From: Cryptomeria japonica
Lineage: Eukaryota > Streptophyta > Pinopsida > Cupressales > Cupressaceae
Direction of reading: 5' to 3'
Assembly: GCF_030272615.1 (NCBI RefSeq)
Contig: NC_081407.1
Coordinates: 142,918,897 to 142,982,896 of the forward strand
Length of the DNA stretch: 64,000 bases
Part shown: one piece after another, positions 1-11,245 of the stretch
Numbering within the stretch: position 1 is the first letter of the stretch
How the letters are laid out: every line of letters begins with the position of its first letter
Position numbers and translations under genes: made by a program
Notes under the pieces: model-generated
Database searches by the model: none
Told to the model about the DNA's origin: nothing
Seen by the model: only the letters and a program-made list of their open reading frames with translations

Positions 1-1
1 G

Positions 2-1249
2 GAAGTGTACCGGATGGATGTGAAGAGTGTTTTTCTTCACAGCGACCTTCAGGAGGAGATCTACATGGAGCAGCCATAGGGGTTCCTTCAGGATTCTTCA
101 CTTGTGTGTCGTCTTCGGAAGTCTCTCTATGGCCTCAAATAGGTTCCTCGGGCCTGGTATGCCAAGATGGACTCCTTCCTTCTATTAGCTGGGTTCACTT
201 AGTGCCATTCTGATCCCAATGCCTACATTCTGCAATAGGATGATTCACTCCTATTTTTGGTTCTATATGTTGATGACTTGTTGATCATAGGGAGTTCTTC
301 ATCCACTATTAGGGTTGTCAAAACTGCCCTTCATGACAGGTTTTTAATGACTAACTTGGGCTTGTTGCATTACTTTCTCGGGATTGAGATCTACCAGTCT
401 TCTTCTGGGATCACCATCAACCAGTCCAAGTATGCTCTAGATTTGCTCTCGAGGTTTCATATGGTTGATTGTAAGCCTGCTCCGACTCCCTTTCTTTCTG
501 GAGTCAAACTTGAAGCTCAGTGTTCTTCTCCACTTGTTGATGGCACTTTGTACCAATAGCTTGTTGGGAGTCTCATTTATCTGACTCATACAAGACCTGA
601 CATTTCATATGTTGTAGGCATGGTCTCTTGATTCATGCAGGAGCCTCATGAGCTGCACTGGAAAGAAGCCAAGAGAATCCTTCACTATATTCAAGGTACT
701 CACAGTTTTGGGATTCACTACGTAGTGGGCATTGAGCTTGACTTGGTGGGCTACACAGATTTAGATTGGGTGAGTGATTCTCAAGATCACAAATCTACTT
801 CAGGTTACAACTTCTCACTTGGTTCAGGTCCTGTTTGTTGGTTGAGCAAGAAGCAGTCTGCTATTGCTCTATCTTCTACTAAGGTCGACTATCGGGGGGC
901 TGTGAATGCCGCCACTGAGGCCATTTGGCTTCAAAATCTCCTCACTAAGTTTGGTATCCAGATCATATGACCATCAGTCATATTTTGTGACAACCAGAGT
1001 GCCATTCAGATCTCATGGAATCCGGTCCATCATCAGCGAACCAAACACATTGAGATCCACATGCACTACATCTGAGAGCTCATCCATGGCCACGTAATCG
1101 ACCTTTGCTACTATCTGACTTCCGAGCAGGTTGTTGATATCTTCACCAAACCCTTCATTGAGAGCAATTTCCTTCATTTGCGAGGTTTGCTGGGGGTGTG
1201 GGATGCTTCATCTTCTAGGGGGGCTTCTTCCTCTCACTCGGAGTCTTGA
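2..1249 (+). pseudogene. copia-A pol remnant: reverse transcriptase and RNase H
   Basis: This is the C-terminal half of a copia polyprotein. One frame stays open across the whole stretch with no indel, interrupted only by stops at 77, 140, 200, 236, 557 (TAG) and 629, 968, 1073 (TGA). Visible motifs are a MDVKSVFL-like block at the left edge, the polymerase active site YVDDLLIIG near 265, and an RNase H region with YTDLDWVSD near 755 and SKKQSAIALSSTK near 850. FCDNQSAIQ follows near 985 and a VDIFTKPF terminus near 1135. All are hallmarks of Ty1/copia RT/RNase H. Where relatives normally have Gln or Arg this copy has a stop, so it is inactive. The upstream gag, protease and integrase are outside the window. 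Confidence 0.88.
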
Positions 1250-1371
1250 CTCTCTCTACTCTTGGGGGGGGTCTCTTTTCTCTCTCTTTTTTTGGGGAAT
1301 TTTATGTACATGGGTACCTCATTAGGCTTGATTTGTCGGGACCCATTTCTACATCCACCTAAGCTTCGCTT

Positions 1372-1380
1372 ATGGGGGGG
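1372..1380 (+). promoter_or_regulatory. polypurine tract of copia-A
   Basis: A short run ending in seven G directly precedes the TGTTAG start of the 3' LTR. This is the usual place and composition of the plus-strand primer of an LTR retrotransposon. Confidence 0.7.
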
Positions 1381-1871
1381 TGTTAGTGTAGGTTTTTATT
1401 TCCTAGTGGGTTATTTATTTTTTCCCTATATTCCTAGGTTTTTTCTACACTTCTTTTAATCTTTCTTAGGTTAATAAATCATGCTTAATTAGGTGAGTGG
1501 TTATGAGGTGTCACATTACTACATGTGTGTATCCATTTTCTATCTTCGGAAGGTACTTGCTATCTTTAGTCCAAGAGATGATTGCTCTTGATTGGTCGGT
1601 ATTGCCACCTCTTCCCTCTCCCTGGTCTATAAAAGCATGCTACCTGGCTTGTATTTGGCATCTCTTGATTTTGCATCCTCTTAATGCTATTTTGCTTCTA
1701 GAATTTGCATTACTCTCTTGGAGACTAACTCTGTGTTGCTACTTTGATTTCGTATCATTTGCATTCATAGTTTAGATATCTATTCATTTGCACTAGTTTT
1801 CTGGGTTTATAATCTTTTCAGATTTTATCAGCTTTTACCTTCTTTTTTCAGTATTTTACCTAATTTCAACA
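1381..1871 (+). repeat. 3' LTR of copia-A
   Basis: The LTR starts TGTTAGTG right after the polypurine tract and most likely ends TTTCAACA, giving TGTT...AACA ends and 491 bp. A TATA-like TCTATAAAAG at about 1627 would mark the U3 promoter. The right end is inferred from the ending alone, because the partner LTR is not in the window. Confidence 0.6.
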
Positions 1872-2096
1872 CTTCAACTCACAAAAGAGGAAACCCCCTT
1901 CAATCCAAATTCACTTAGAATTTAGTCTTAATCTCATTCATGATTAGATCTAGTGAACTCCCCATCCTCTTTGAATGTAAAGGCCCCAAGTGAAAAATAT
2001 CTCCAGTGGTCTACATTCCTTCAATGAAAATACCGGGGAATCATTTTTTTCACCTTAACAACAACCATTAATAACCTAGGTTAAAGTGTTTCATCT

Positions 2097-3931
2097 TTGC
2101 AACAACTTGCTTCCATGACCCAATCCAAATCCGACATTCCCACTTGTGACATTTCTAGCACACTTTCCCGAGATATTATTTGTACCATTGTCCCTCCATA
2201 CATGGAAATCCCTCAAATAGAGACATATAATGGAAATTGTGATGTATTGACTCATGTGAAAACATTTCAAACCTTGTGTAGTGACTTTTTAAATGATCGT
2301 AGACTTATGGCTAAATTGTTTGTTAGGCCATTTAGAGACAAGGTCTTGCAATGGTTTTTCTCTTTGCATCCTTATTCCATTGATTCTTTTCAAAAATTGG
2401 CTAATACTTTCAATCAAAATTTTAAAAATAATATTGGCCCTCAAATTTCTTTGAATGATTTGATTCATTGTAAACAAGGTGTTAAGAAAAAAACTGATTG
2501 ATTTTATTTCTAGATTTAAACATTATCATGCTCAAATATCCTATCATGTGCTTGATATGGATGTTTGAAGAATTTTCATTTCTAATTTACAAAAAGACAC
2601 TAGGGATAAGCTATTGTTCTATGATTTTACTTCTTTTAACCAATTGTTTGCATTACTCCATAATTATCAACTTCAAGTGATCCAATTTCAGTAATCCACT
2701 TTAATAGCTCTAATTGATAAGAATGATGTTTCTCAACAAGTTTTACACTAGTTTCAAAAGAAAAACAAAGGATTCATTAAAATCAATAATTCCTCTTGAA
2801 CGATGTTGATATGCAAGTGGTAGCTGCAACACCGGGTGTGGCTCCTTTGTCGTCCATTTTTAAACCAACTCATACTTTTACACCTCTTTTAAAATCTTTT
2901 TCATAATGTTATGTTGCAGTTGATTAATGCTTAAATTTAAAAAATTCCCTTCCCATGATACCAAATCCTTTTGCCAATACCACTATCAACTTAGCCATGA
3001 TATTGAGAAGTGTTATGGGTTGAAACATCTTTTCCAAGACCTTATTGATTCCAATACCATAGCTACTATGGGTGTTAATGAGAAAGGAAATAAATAAATT
3101 GCATCCCCTAACCAAAATTTACAAATCTATACTAATCATTTGCCTTCTCATTCTACCAACTTCATCAATCCTACCAACTTATTACCTTCCTCTTCCACCA
3201 ATATTGTTGCACATAACAAACCTACTATCATGAATATCAATAATACTTGTGTTAAGGCCAACAATGTTGTCAATCTTATTGACCAACCCAAAACTAAACC
3301 AAAATATAAGCTTGAACCATGTATTACCTTTGATGCTAAGGATACTACTAAGGCACCTGATGGACCCTTATAAATATTAGCAAAGATTAATGGTAAATTC
3401 TCTCAAGGAGTGCTTATTGACCCTGCGTGTATGGTGAATGTTATAATTAAAGAACATCTCTTTACAAGATAATTTTGTCAAGAAAGTTATGAAAAATTTT
3501 ATGTAATGATTAAGACTTATGATGGTTTTTCTTGTTCTTCCCATGGTTCTATTACTCTTCTTGTTGAAGTTGGTAAGAAGTTATTAGATGTCACCTTTTC
3601 CATCATCCCATCCTCTAACCAATTCCAAGTAAGACTAGGACATCCTTGGCTTACTTCCATGAAATTTATTGCTTCTCCTATCCATAAGTGTTTGAATTTT
3701 ACTTGCAATGGAAAAATTATCATGATCAATTATAGTCTCTATAAACCTTTAGTAACTTGTGGAAAATTTTCCCTTGTTGTCTTTTGGCCTCAAACACCTC
3801 AACCATTACAACCTTGTCAAGACATTTTATTCTTATATTACCAAAAATTTAAACATGAAATGATGTTCCACCTCCTCATTCTATACTCAGACCCCTTCCC
3901 ACAACTTCCATTCCTCTTATTTATGCTTTAA
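2097..3931 (+). pseudogene. gypsy-A gag-protease remnant
   Basis: The first part (2097-2501) matches the capsid region of the gypsy-B gag, with shared blocks such as THVKTFQT, KLF and KVLQWF/KALQWY. This is the Retrotrans_gag fold seen in Ty3/gypsy elements. A frameshift and stops follow. Near 2990-3035 a CX2HX4HX4C zinc-knuckle variant is kept (C-Q-Y-H ... H ... C), as in Tat/Ogre-type gags. From 3140 the frame covers a protease-like domain: LIDPACMV at 3413-3436 and LGHPWLTSM near 3635. The usual catalytic D-S/T-G is replaced by D-P-A-C, and the gypsy-B copy has D-P-S-C at the same place. Several stops and one or more frameshifts make it inactive. Confidence 0.8.
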
Positions 3932-5161
3932 TTCCACCTCATGTATCATACAAACATCTAACATCCTGTATCTCTCAACCTAGTGAGGTTCCTTTCATTC
4001 CTCCTTCTACAAAGAGAGAAAAGGAGTCGATGTTAATAGATAGCAAGTCTTCTCAAATTTTAATCCAAACCAAAAGAAACTGTAGTGCTCAAGATCAAAG
4101 ATAAAGACATCATGCTAAGGCTCATGGGCTTACTTCCTAAACCATTTCCTCCCCTAAAACACCTACTAATGCTTTGATCCCATTTGACCAAACTATGACC
4201 ACTCCATAGGAGGAAGAGAACCTTAAGAGAATTAAAATGTCTAAGCATGATTATTCTTTTTACATTAAAGATTATATTTTGATTAATTTAGATGATGATA
4301 TGGATGATAATGTTAATGCAAATAAAAATGTTGATTTTAATGACTCTATCATATATATATATATATATATATATATGAGGCTATTTAAATCAATCATGAG
4401 TTATCTTTAATATTTTCCAAAGTATTAACCCTCACTTCTAGTGACAAACAAAGTGATCCATCATTAGAGCATGGTCCTTTTTTGGAACTTGTAGTAGCTT
4501 TATCTACCATGCTTGATGTTTCTCCTCTTGCATCTTGCCCACCTTCACTAAATGATCTTAAGAAAGATTGGGGGTGGATGATTTGATTTACTAGATTCGT
4601 TCGTGTCATGGATTCTCTTTTGTGTGTTTGATTATTTATAACGTGCTTCCCTCGTGTTGTGTTGCTTGATATACCTTTATCATGTTATGTTGCACTATCT
4701 TTGGATGACCCTTATTGCTTTGTTGGCACAAGGTGATAGAGGGATCGATCTGTTATGACATTACTTTATTTGTATCTCAATTATTCTTTATGCCATATCA
4801 ATGTTATGTCGTACATGTTCTATTATTTGTAAATGTGCCTTGGTGTTGTCTACTTGGGGAAAATGCAAGGCATTGAGATCTATTTTTGGTCTCTTCCATG
4901 TTGGCCTAATAAGACATATGTTTGTCATCTTATGTGTTCTCCTTCCATTGTTCTTGTAGTTCCACTACCTTTGGGGGATGAGGTCAAATAAATGCAATAT
5001 ACTTGATATACATGACTTATCATATGCACATACTGACCCCAGAGTCAGTGGATCCCTTATATTCTCTTTTTTGTCATGTGCTCTATTTCCCTTGTTTTTG
5101 TCCTTGCTTGGGGGTACATCATAGTGGAAACCTACTTGTCTTTGAATGGATGTATGCTACC
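3932..5161. other. gypsy-A 3' non-coding region
   Basis: This stretch has no supportable gene. It corresponds to the region between the protease and the 3' LTR in gypsy-B. It holds an (AT)13 microsatellite. Near 5000-5060 lies a block around TACTGACCCC that recurs in gypsy-B (about 18600) and gypsy-C (about 63360). Confidence 0.55.
4351..4376. repeat. (AT)13 microsatellite
   Basis: Thirteen uninterrupted AT units. Confidence 0.95.
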
Positions 5162-5204
5162 TTAAAGCTATTGCTCTTGGTAAGGCGTATGCAATTTCTT
5201 TAAC
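5162..5204 (+). other. conserved 3' stem-loop, gypsy-A copy
   Basis: The arms TTAAAGCTATTGC and GCAATTTCTTTAA are near-complementary (11 of 13) around a loop containing AAGGCGTATGC. Equivalent blocks lie at 18429-18470 and 63222-63263 in the two relatives, also in the 3' non-coding region. Its function is unknown; an RNA structure in the element transcript is one possibility. Confidence 0.6.
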
Positions 5205-5420
5205 ATGGGGGCATATACTCTTCTATTTGTTACACTTTATGCACACACCACCAATCAATTTTTGTAGTCATTTTGTTTTAGGTTACTTAGCAAATTATTT
5301 CTTTTGCTTTGTATTCTTCCCTTTTGGTATATTTTCTTGGATACAATTATTTCCTTGGTTAGCCTTTGCACTATTCCTTTCACAGATTTCTATGTGTATA
5401 ATACTTCACTTGGTTATCCT

Positions 5421-6740
5421 TGTTGGCAACAATAATGAAGGAATACTGAGAGGGGGGGCGTGAATCAGTCTTCACCGGTTTAGAAAACTTGATAAAAAAT
5501 ACATATCAGATAAACTGCAGCAATAAAAAATAATCAAATTGAAAGCACAATACACAACACCAAGATTTTGACGTTGAAAACCCAATTAAGGGAAAAAACA
5601 TAGTGGGAGCCTACCCACAATAAGATGATACTCTGCAATAGTATGTGAAAATATTACAATGGGGAATGCACACACATTCAGGCACACTGCCTAGAGCTCA
5701 CTGCTCAAAAGATAATGATCTAGAAGGCTAAAACCCTCAAGGAAGTCTCACTAACTTACAACAAGATTCAAACTACAATCCAAAAGAAATGAACTGCAAT
5801 AATAGCATCTTCAAATGACTGATGATAGTTCCGGTTAAGCACAAATGTCTTCTCTGCAACACCAATCTCTACTCAATCACAATACCAAAGGATGAACCCT
5901 TGTTCGCACATAAACCTCTCTTTGATAATGCAGACACAACTTTTACTCACAAATGACATGACAATATCACCTATATATACAAATCATCAACCTTGACAAC
6001 AAGGTCAACTAAACCCTCAACTTACAATTACAAAATTACATTACATGATACAAATATCAACCACCAGACCAATATAATGATTTACATGACATAACATGGA
6101 ACTAATTCAAATTCCCAAATGCTCAACTCCATTGGAAATCATGCCAAAATCAACCGCGACATGCTACACCATCAGAAAAACCGCATAACACGAAGAACAT
6201 CACCGGTTTATGAAAACCACCAAAAAATCACACAATGATCAATCTAGATCATCAAAACAAATTTTAGGACACAATTAGGAAACACCAGTAAGAACGTTAG
6301 AATCATCAGTAATAGCTACACCAACATCACTTATCAAATCTTCATTAATCAACATTTGAAACTCAAGAACACAACCAATCAGCAACTATCATGAAGAGAG
6401 ATAACTTGCGGAGCACCAAATCATGATCTATCTGAAATGAAGATACATAAGACCATCCCAAATAATATTCCAAAATCATAGCTCAATACCTGGTGACACT
6501 AGAATATACCGGAGGAAATACTGAACTCTACAAAACACTGATCAGATAAACAAACTACAAAACCGGATCATAAGATCTTCCCAATCTACAAACATCAGAG
6601 CAAATCAAAGAAATATGTTGACATCAATGACAACAACATATCCTAGCAGAAGAGATGTCCAACAATATTTCCCTTTTGCATTGATGACAACATATGAATG
6701 TGAAAAACAATCAATGCAAAGAAAGAAGATATCTCCAACA
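5421..6740 (-). repeat. 3' LTR of copia-B
   Basis: This 1320-bp LTR starts TGTTGGCAAC and ends CTCCAACA on the plus strand, next to the polypurine tract. It is about 80 bp longer than its partner, because a block at roughly 6655-6732 is absent there. The outer end carries a run of G near 5453 followed by GTGAATCAGT, a block also seen in the other TGTTGG-type LTRs here. Confidence 0.92.
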
Positions 6741-6752
6741 AGCTCCCCCTAA
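6741..6752 (-). promoter_or_regulatory. polypurine tract of copia-B
   Basis: On the minus strand this reads AGGGGGAGCT immediately before the TGTTGGAG start of the 3' LTR. It fixes the LTR edge at 6740. Confidence 0.8.
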
Positions 6753-6984
6753 GATCAAGACAGATAAAGAATTTTTTCATATGATCTCTCTCCCCGTTTG
6801 ATAGAAATGCCAAAGCTCCCAAGATAGAAAACCAAACTCTCTGCCCCCAAAAATAGAAACATGAATTTGAGGAATCTCTCCCTCTAAAATACAGGCTAAT
6901 CCACCAAAGGAGCAACACCAACTCACCAATCTAGATACAAAGATAAGGCTCTGAGATCCACCAAATTGATACAACTCAATGCAT

Positions 6985-9900
6985 CTAGTTCTCATTAGGA
7001 GGGGTAGATACCCCTAACTTGTCTCTCAAATAGATAAATGAATCTGCATGCAAAGGCTTAGTCAAAATATCAGCAATGTGTTCCTTTGTAGATACATACT
7101 CCAACTTCACTTTCTCTTCACTGACTTGTTCTCTCAAGTAATGATATTTGATTGACACATGTTTAGTCTTTGAATGTTGCACCGGATTCTTTGACATGTT
7201 AATAGAACTCGAATTATCATAGTATATGATAGTAGTCTCACCATATATAAATTTGATATCCTTCAACATTTGCTTCATCCAAACTACCCGAGTGTAATTA
7301 CTAGTAGCAACAATGTACTTAGCTTCAGCAGTAGACAAGCATACTGAATCTTGCTTCTTACTATACCATGAAATCAATTTATTACCCAAAAATAATACTC
7401 CAATGGTAGTGATATTTCGGTCATCAACATCACCAGCGCAATCAACATCAGTGTAAGCACATAGCATGAAATCATCATTCCTCAGATACCACAAACCATA
7501 ATCCATAGTTCCCTTCAAGTATCTGAATATCCTCTTAACAACAGTGACATGACTCTCTTTCAGATCAACTTGATATATAACAGCCATGCACATAGCATGC
7601 ATAATGTTTGGCCTAGTCTGAGTAAGATATAATAGTCCACCAACCATAGATCTGTACAAACTCTAATTAGATTTTGGAGATTCATCATTCTTAGATAATT
7701 TACAACCAGTCACCATAGAAGTTCCAACCGGTTTGGAGTCATCCAATCCAAACTTCTTTAGAAAATCCTTCACATATTTAGTTTGAGATATAAATATACA
7801 TTTTCCAGTCTATGAAATCTGCAAACCTAAGAAGAATTTCATCTCACCAATCATAGACATCTCAAATTCTTTTTGCATATCACCGACAAACTTCATGCTC
7901 AAGTTATCATCTCCTCCAAAGATAATATCATCAACAAAGACTTCAAGAATCAATATGTTATCATTCTCAATCTTAAAGTACATATTACTATCAGCAGTGC
8001 CTTTACTGAATCCCAATTTCAATAAATATTTATCTAATCTAGCATAATAGGCTCTAGGGGCTTGCTTTAATCCATAAAGAGCTTTCTTCAGTTTACATAC
8101 CATGTCTCCATCATTTGATAAAGAAAATCCATCAGGTTGCTCAATGTAGACTTATTCCTCAAGATCACCATTCAAAAAGGCAGATTTGACATCCATCTGA
8201 TATACCTTAAAATCTTTATAAGTAGCATATGCAAGCAACAGTCTAACAACTTCAAGTCTGGCCACCAAAGAAAAAGTCTCCTCATAGTCAATTCCTTCTT
8301 TTTGTGAATATCTTTTGCAAACCAATCTATCTTTATATCTGACAACTTCACTGGCTTCATTCAATTTGTTTCTGAATACCCATTTAGTACCAATAACATT
8401 CTTATCTTTAGGTCTAGGCACAAACTCCCAAGTGTTGTTCTTTTCAATTTGATCTAGTTCTTCTTCCATGGCTTTCATCTAATTTTCATCATTGCAAGAT
8501 TCAACAACATCTTTAGGTCCAACTTTAGAAACCAAACGTACTTCTTAAGGTGCTAATATTCTTCTAGTCACCACACCTTTATTTTTATCACCAATAATCT
8601 GATTTTCAGAATGATTCAATCTTACATACCTCAGAGTCTTCCAATTGCTCTGATATTTCAGGTTTCTGCACTTCTTCACCGAAAACAGCAACATTCGGAT
8701 TAACAGTCTTTATCGGATCATTCTACTTTGGCTCTTCAATTTGAATAGGGTTTAGAACAATATGTTGACCATCATCATATCCGCATGGTCTGATCTCTTT
8801 CACAAGGTTTTCATCCACCTTCACATTTGCACTTTCCACTAATTTTCTTAGTCTCTTATTGTAGCACCAGTAGGCTTTTCTCTTTGTTGAATATCCCAAG
8901 AAAATTCCTTCAACACTTATAGCGTCAAACTTTCCTATGTCATCATCTCTCTTGATATAACATTTGCTACCAAATACTGTGAAATATCTCACAGTAGGAA
9001 CATGACCAAACCATAACTCATAAGGAGTCTTATCGGTATAACCTTTAATATGAACACTATTGATTGTGTAAATAATAGGGCTAATAGATTCTCTCCAATA
9101 GGTCTTCAGAACATTCCCTTCAATCAACATAGTCCTTGTAGCATCCAAGATAGTTATGTTCTTTCTTTCAAACACTCTATTTTGCTGAGGGGTTCTAGGA
9201 ATAGATAATTGTCTTCTAATCCCATGCTTCTCACAGAATGAATTAAACTCACTAGAACATAATTATCCACCTCAGTCAGATCTCAAACATTTCACCTTCA
9301 ATCCAGACTTAGTCTCAACCTTTGCTTTGAATATCTTGAATTTGTCCAATGCTTCTGATTTTTCTTTCAAAAAGACAACCCATGTCATCTTGGAATAATC
9401 ATCAATTAGCAACATAAAATATATGTCACCTTGCACACTTCTAACATTTGTAGGTCCACATAGGTTAGTATGCACAAGATCGAGCAATCCATTAGATGTA
9501 TACTATTTTCTCTTGAAAGAAATCCTTGTTTGCTTACCCAACTGACATTCTTTACATATCAAATTAGCAAGCTTAACAATATTAGGCAAATCTCTAACAA
9601 CTTGTGTAGAACTAATCTTAATCATTGAATCAAAATTTATATGAAAAATTCTCCTATGCCACAACCAACTTTCATTAATCTGAGCAATTAAACAATTTTT
9701 CTCACCAAAATTCAAGTGAAAAATGTTACCTTCAGTCTTAGTTCCAGATGCAATCTCTATACCAGAGGCATTTAAGATTTTGCATTTTCCATTCTTAAAT
9801 TGTAGATCATAACCTTTGTCAACCATCTATCCAACACTCAAAAGATTATGCTTGAAAACTTCAACATACAAGACATCATCAATATTATGCTTACCATCAA

Positions 9901-10124
9901 AAGAAATAGAACCCCTCCCATGGATTACAAATGCTTTGTCATCTCCAAATCTTACTATTCCACCATCATATCTTTTCATACTCAAAATTTTTTTTTTATC
10001 ATCAGTCATATGATCTGAACAAACATTGTCAATCACCCATTCATCTTTCTCTTCAACTTTAGCAACTAAGGCTTTATTCTCAATAATACAAGTGGTGGAA
10101 TCAATAGGTATAGGTCCATCTTCC
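6985..10124 (-). pseudogene. copia-B pol remnant (protease, integrase, RT, RNase H)
   Basis: The parts are in copia order, read right to left. The protease is around 10050 (WVIDNVCSDHMT, where the normal D-S-G is D-N-V). The pre-integrase HHCC region is at 9540-9670 and the integrase at 8720-9490. In the integrase the block usually containing the first catalytic Asp reads LVHTNLCG, while LRSD is kept and followed by a TGA. RT is at 7660-8480 with active site FVDD near 7930. RNase H is at 6985-7500 with YTDVDCAGD and the IADILTKPL terminus. Stops include TAG at 7810, 8723 and 9503, TGA at 9272 and TAA at 8152, with one frame change between integrase and RT. It is inactive through stops and lost catalytic residues. 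Confidence 0.9.
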
Positions 10125-11210
10125 TTAATGGAAATAAATACAACTTCCTCCTTCTGATTCTTCATCTCTAACACCTTCATTAGCAGCATAATAACAATTC
10201 TTCTGATTTCTAAACTTCGAGTTAGACTTGTAAGGCTTATCATACTTCTCATGATTCTCATATTTATCATTCCTATCATGCTTATCAAACTTATCATGCT
10301 TGCCATATTTAGCCATTCTCTCTGGACATCTAGAAGCAAAATGTCCTATATTATTGCAAGAAAAACATTTCAGAGGCATATTTCCATCATACTTACCAGC
10401 TCCATTAGGCAGTCTCTGAGAAATTAATGCTTCAATCTCATCCAACTCTCTTTCTTGCTCTTCCATCTCTCTTCTCTTTTTCATATTTGGATATTCTACA
10501 CTCATCGAGATCATACTTCCGCTTTCCAAATACAAATTTTGATGTTTTAAATGATGTCTTAGACTTTCCATGTGATTCTCCAAATTTGCTTAGCTCAAAT
10601 TCAACAATCTTTCCAACCAGCATGTCTCTTGTCATTGTAGTCACACTCTGGATCTCATGAATAGCAGCAACCTTATGTTTATAAGAAGGAGGCAAATATC
10701 TCAGCACCTTAGCAACTATTTCATCTTCTTCAAGGGTTCCACCATCACATCTGATACCTAGGACAAGATCATTCACCTTAGCCATGAAAGAGTGTATTTT
10801 CTCATCTTCTCCCATCTTCAACATCTCATACATTCCTTTCAAACTCTATAACTTAGCAACTTTCACTTTTTTGTCTCCTTCATATAGGATTTTAAGCTTC
10901 TCCCAAACCTCATGTGTAGTCTAAAGTTCCATTACATTTATCATCTCTGAATCAATCAGGGCACTAAGCAATGCTTCCTTCTCTCCAATATTATGTTCAG
11001 CTTCCTTGATCTCATCTGCAGTAACCAGTCCATTAGGAGGAGTAGAATAGGCATTCTTTGTAATCTTCTAGTAATATTCTCCAAGGAATTTCATATGTAC
11101 TTCCATCTAGTGTTTCCATATAGCATAGTTACTTCCATCAAATCTCGGACTCTCCTTCTTAAAATAACACTTGTAGTTCCAATTGCCATCTCGAATCTCC
11201 TCAAGTAGTT
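10125..11210 (-). pseudogene. copia-B gag remnant
   Basis: This is the nucleocapsid precursor of copia-B. A copia gag region (10438 to about 11210) has the typical blocks EVWEKLKILYEG near 10910 and SLKGMYEMLKM near 10830. It is followed by an intact CX2CX4HX4C zinc knuckle (CFSCNNIGHFASRC) near 10340-10385. A charged tail rich in repeated K-H/Y-D-K units follows. Several TAG stops (for example before SLKGMYE) and two frame shifts break it. It lies between the tRNA-Met primer site on the right and the protease on the left. Confidence 0.85.
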
Positions 11211-11232
11211 AAGCTTCTTCTAAAGTATCTAT

Positions 11233-11243
11233 CTCTGATACCA
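11233..11243 (-). promoter_or_regulatory. primer binding site of copia-B (initiator tRNA-Met)
   Basis: The minus strand reads TGGTATCAGAG, complementary to the 3' end of plant initiator tRNA-Met. It lies 2 bp inside the 5' LTR, as expected for copia elements. Confidence 0.9.
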
Positions 11244-11245
11244 AT

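Larger units (their letters stand above)
1..1871 (+). mobile_element. copia-A: 3' part of a Ty1/copia LTR retrotransposon
   Basis: This is the 3' portion of a Ty1/copia element whose 5' part lies outside the window. It holds the end of pol (reverse transcriptase and RNase H), a G-rich polypurine tract ending at 1380, and a 3' LTR at 1381-1871. The order RT, RNase H, polypurine tract, LTR on the plus strand is diagnostic of copia. The 5-bp target duplication cannot be checked because the left end is missing; the 5 bases after the LTR are CTTCA. The element abuts gypsy-A remnant sequence on its right, so it probably inserted into it. Confidence 0.85.
1872..5420 (+). mobile_element. gypsy-A remnant, left part (relative of gypsy-B)
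   Basis: This old plus-strand relative of gypsy-B contains a decayed gag-protease region at 2097-3931. A non-coding 3' stretch follows, including the stem-loop also present in gypsy-B and gypsy-C. It stops at 5420, where copia-B inserted, and resumes at 12483. Its 5' LTR is missing, apparently cut off by copia-A. The shared protein segments and 3' non-coding segments identify the family. No reverse transcriptase or integrase is visible between the protease and the 3' end. Confidence 0.75.

Noticed and set aside
5003-5203. A short frame with peptide similarity to 63256-63468 on the other strand
   Set aside because: Both lie in the sense direction of related elements, but the gypsy-B copy has a stop early in it; the similarity is explained by the shared non-coding DNA.
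5421-6664. Alternative end of the copia-B left LTR at the first CCAACA (6664)
   Set aside because: The polypurine tract follows the second CCAACA at 6740, and the ends plus duplications agree with 6740.
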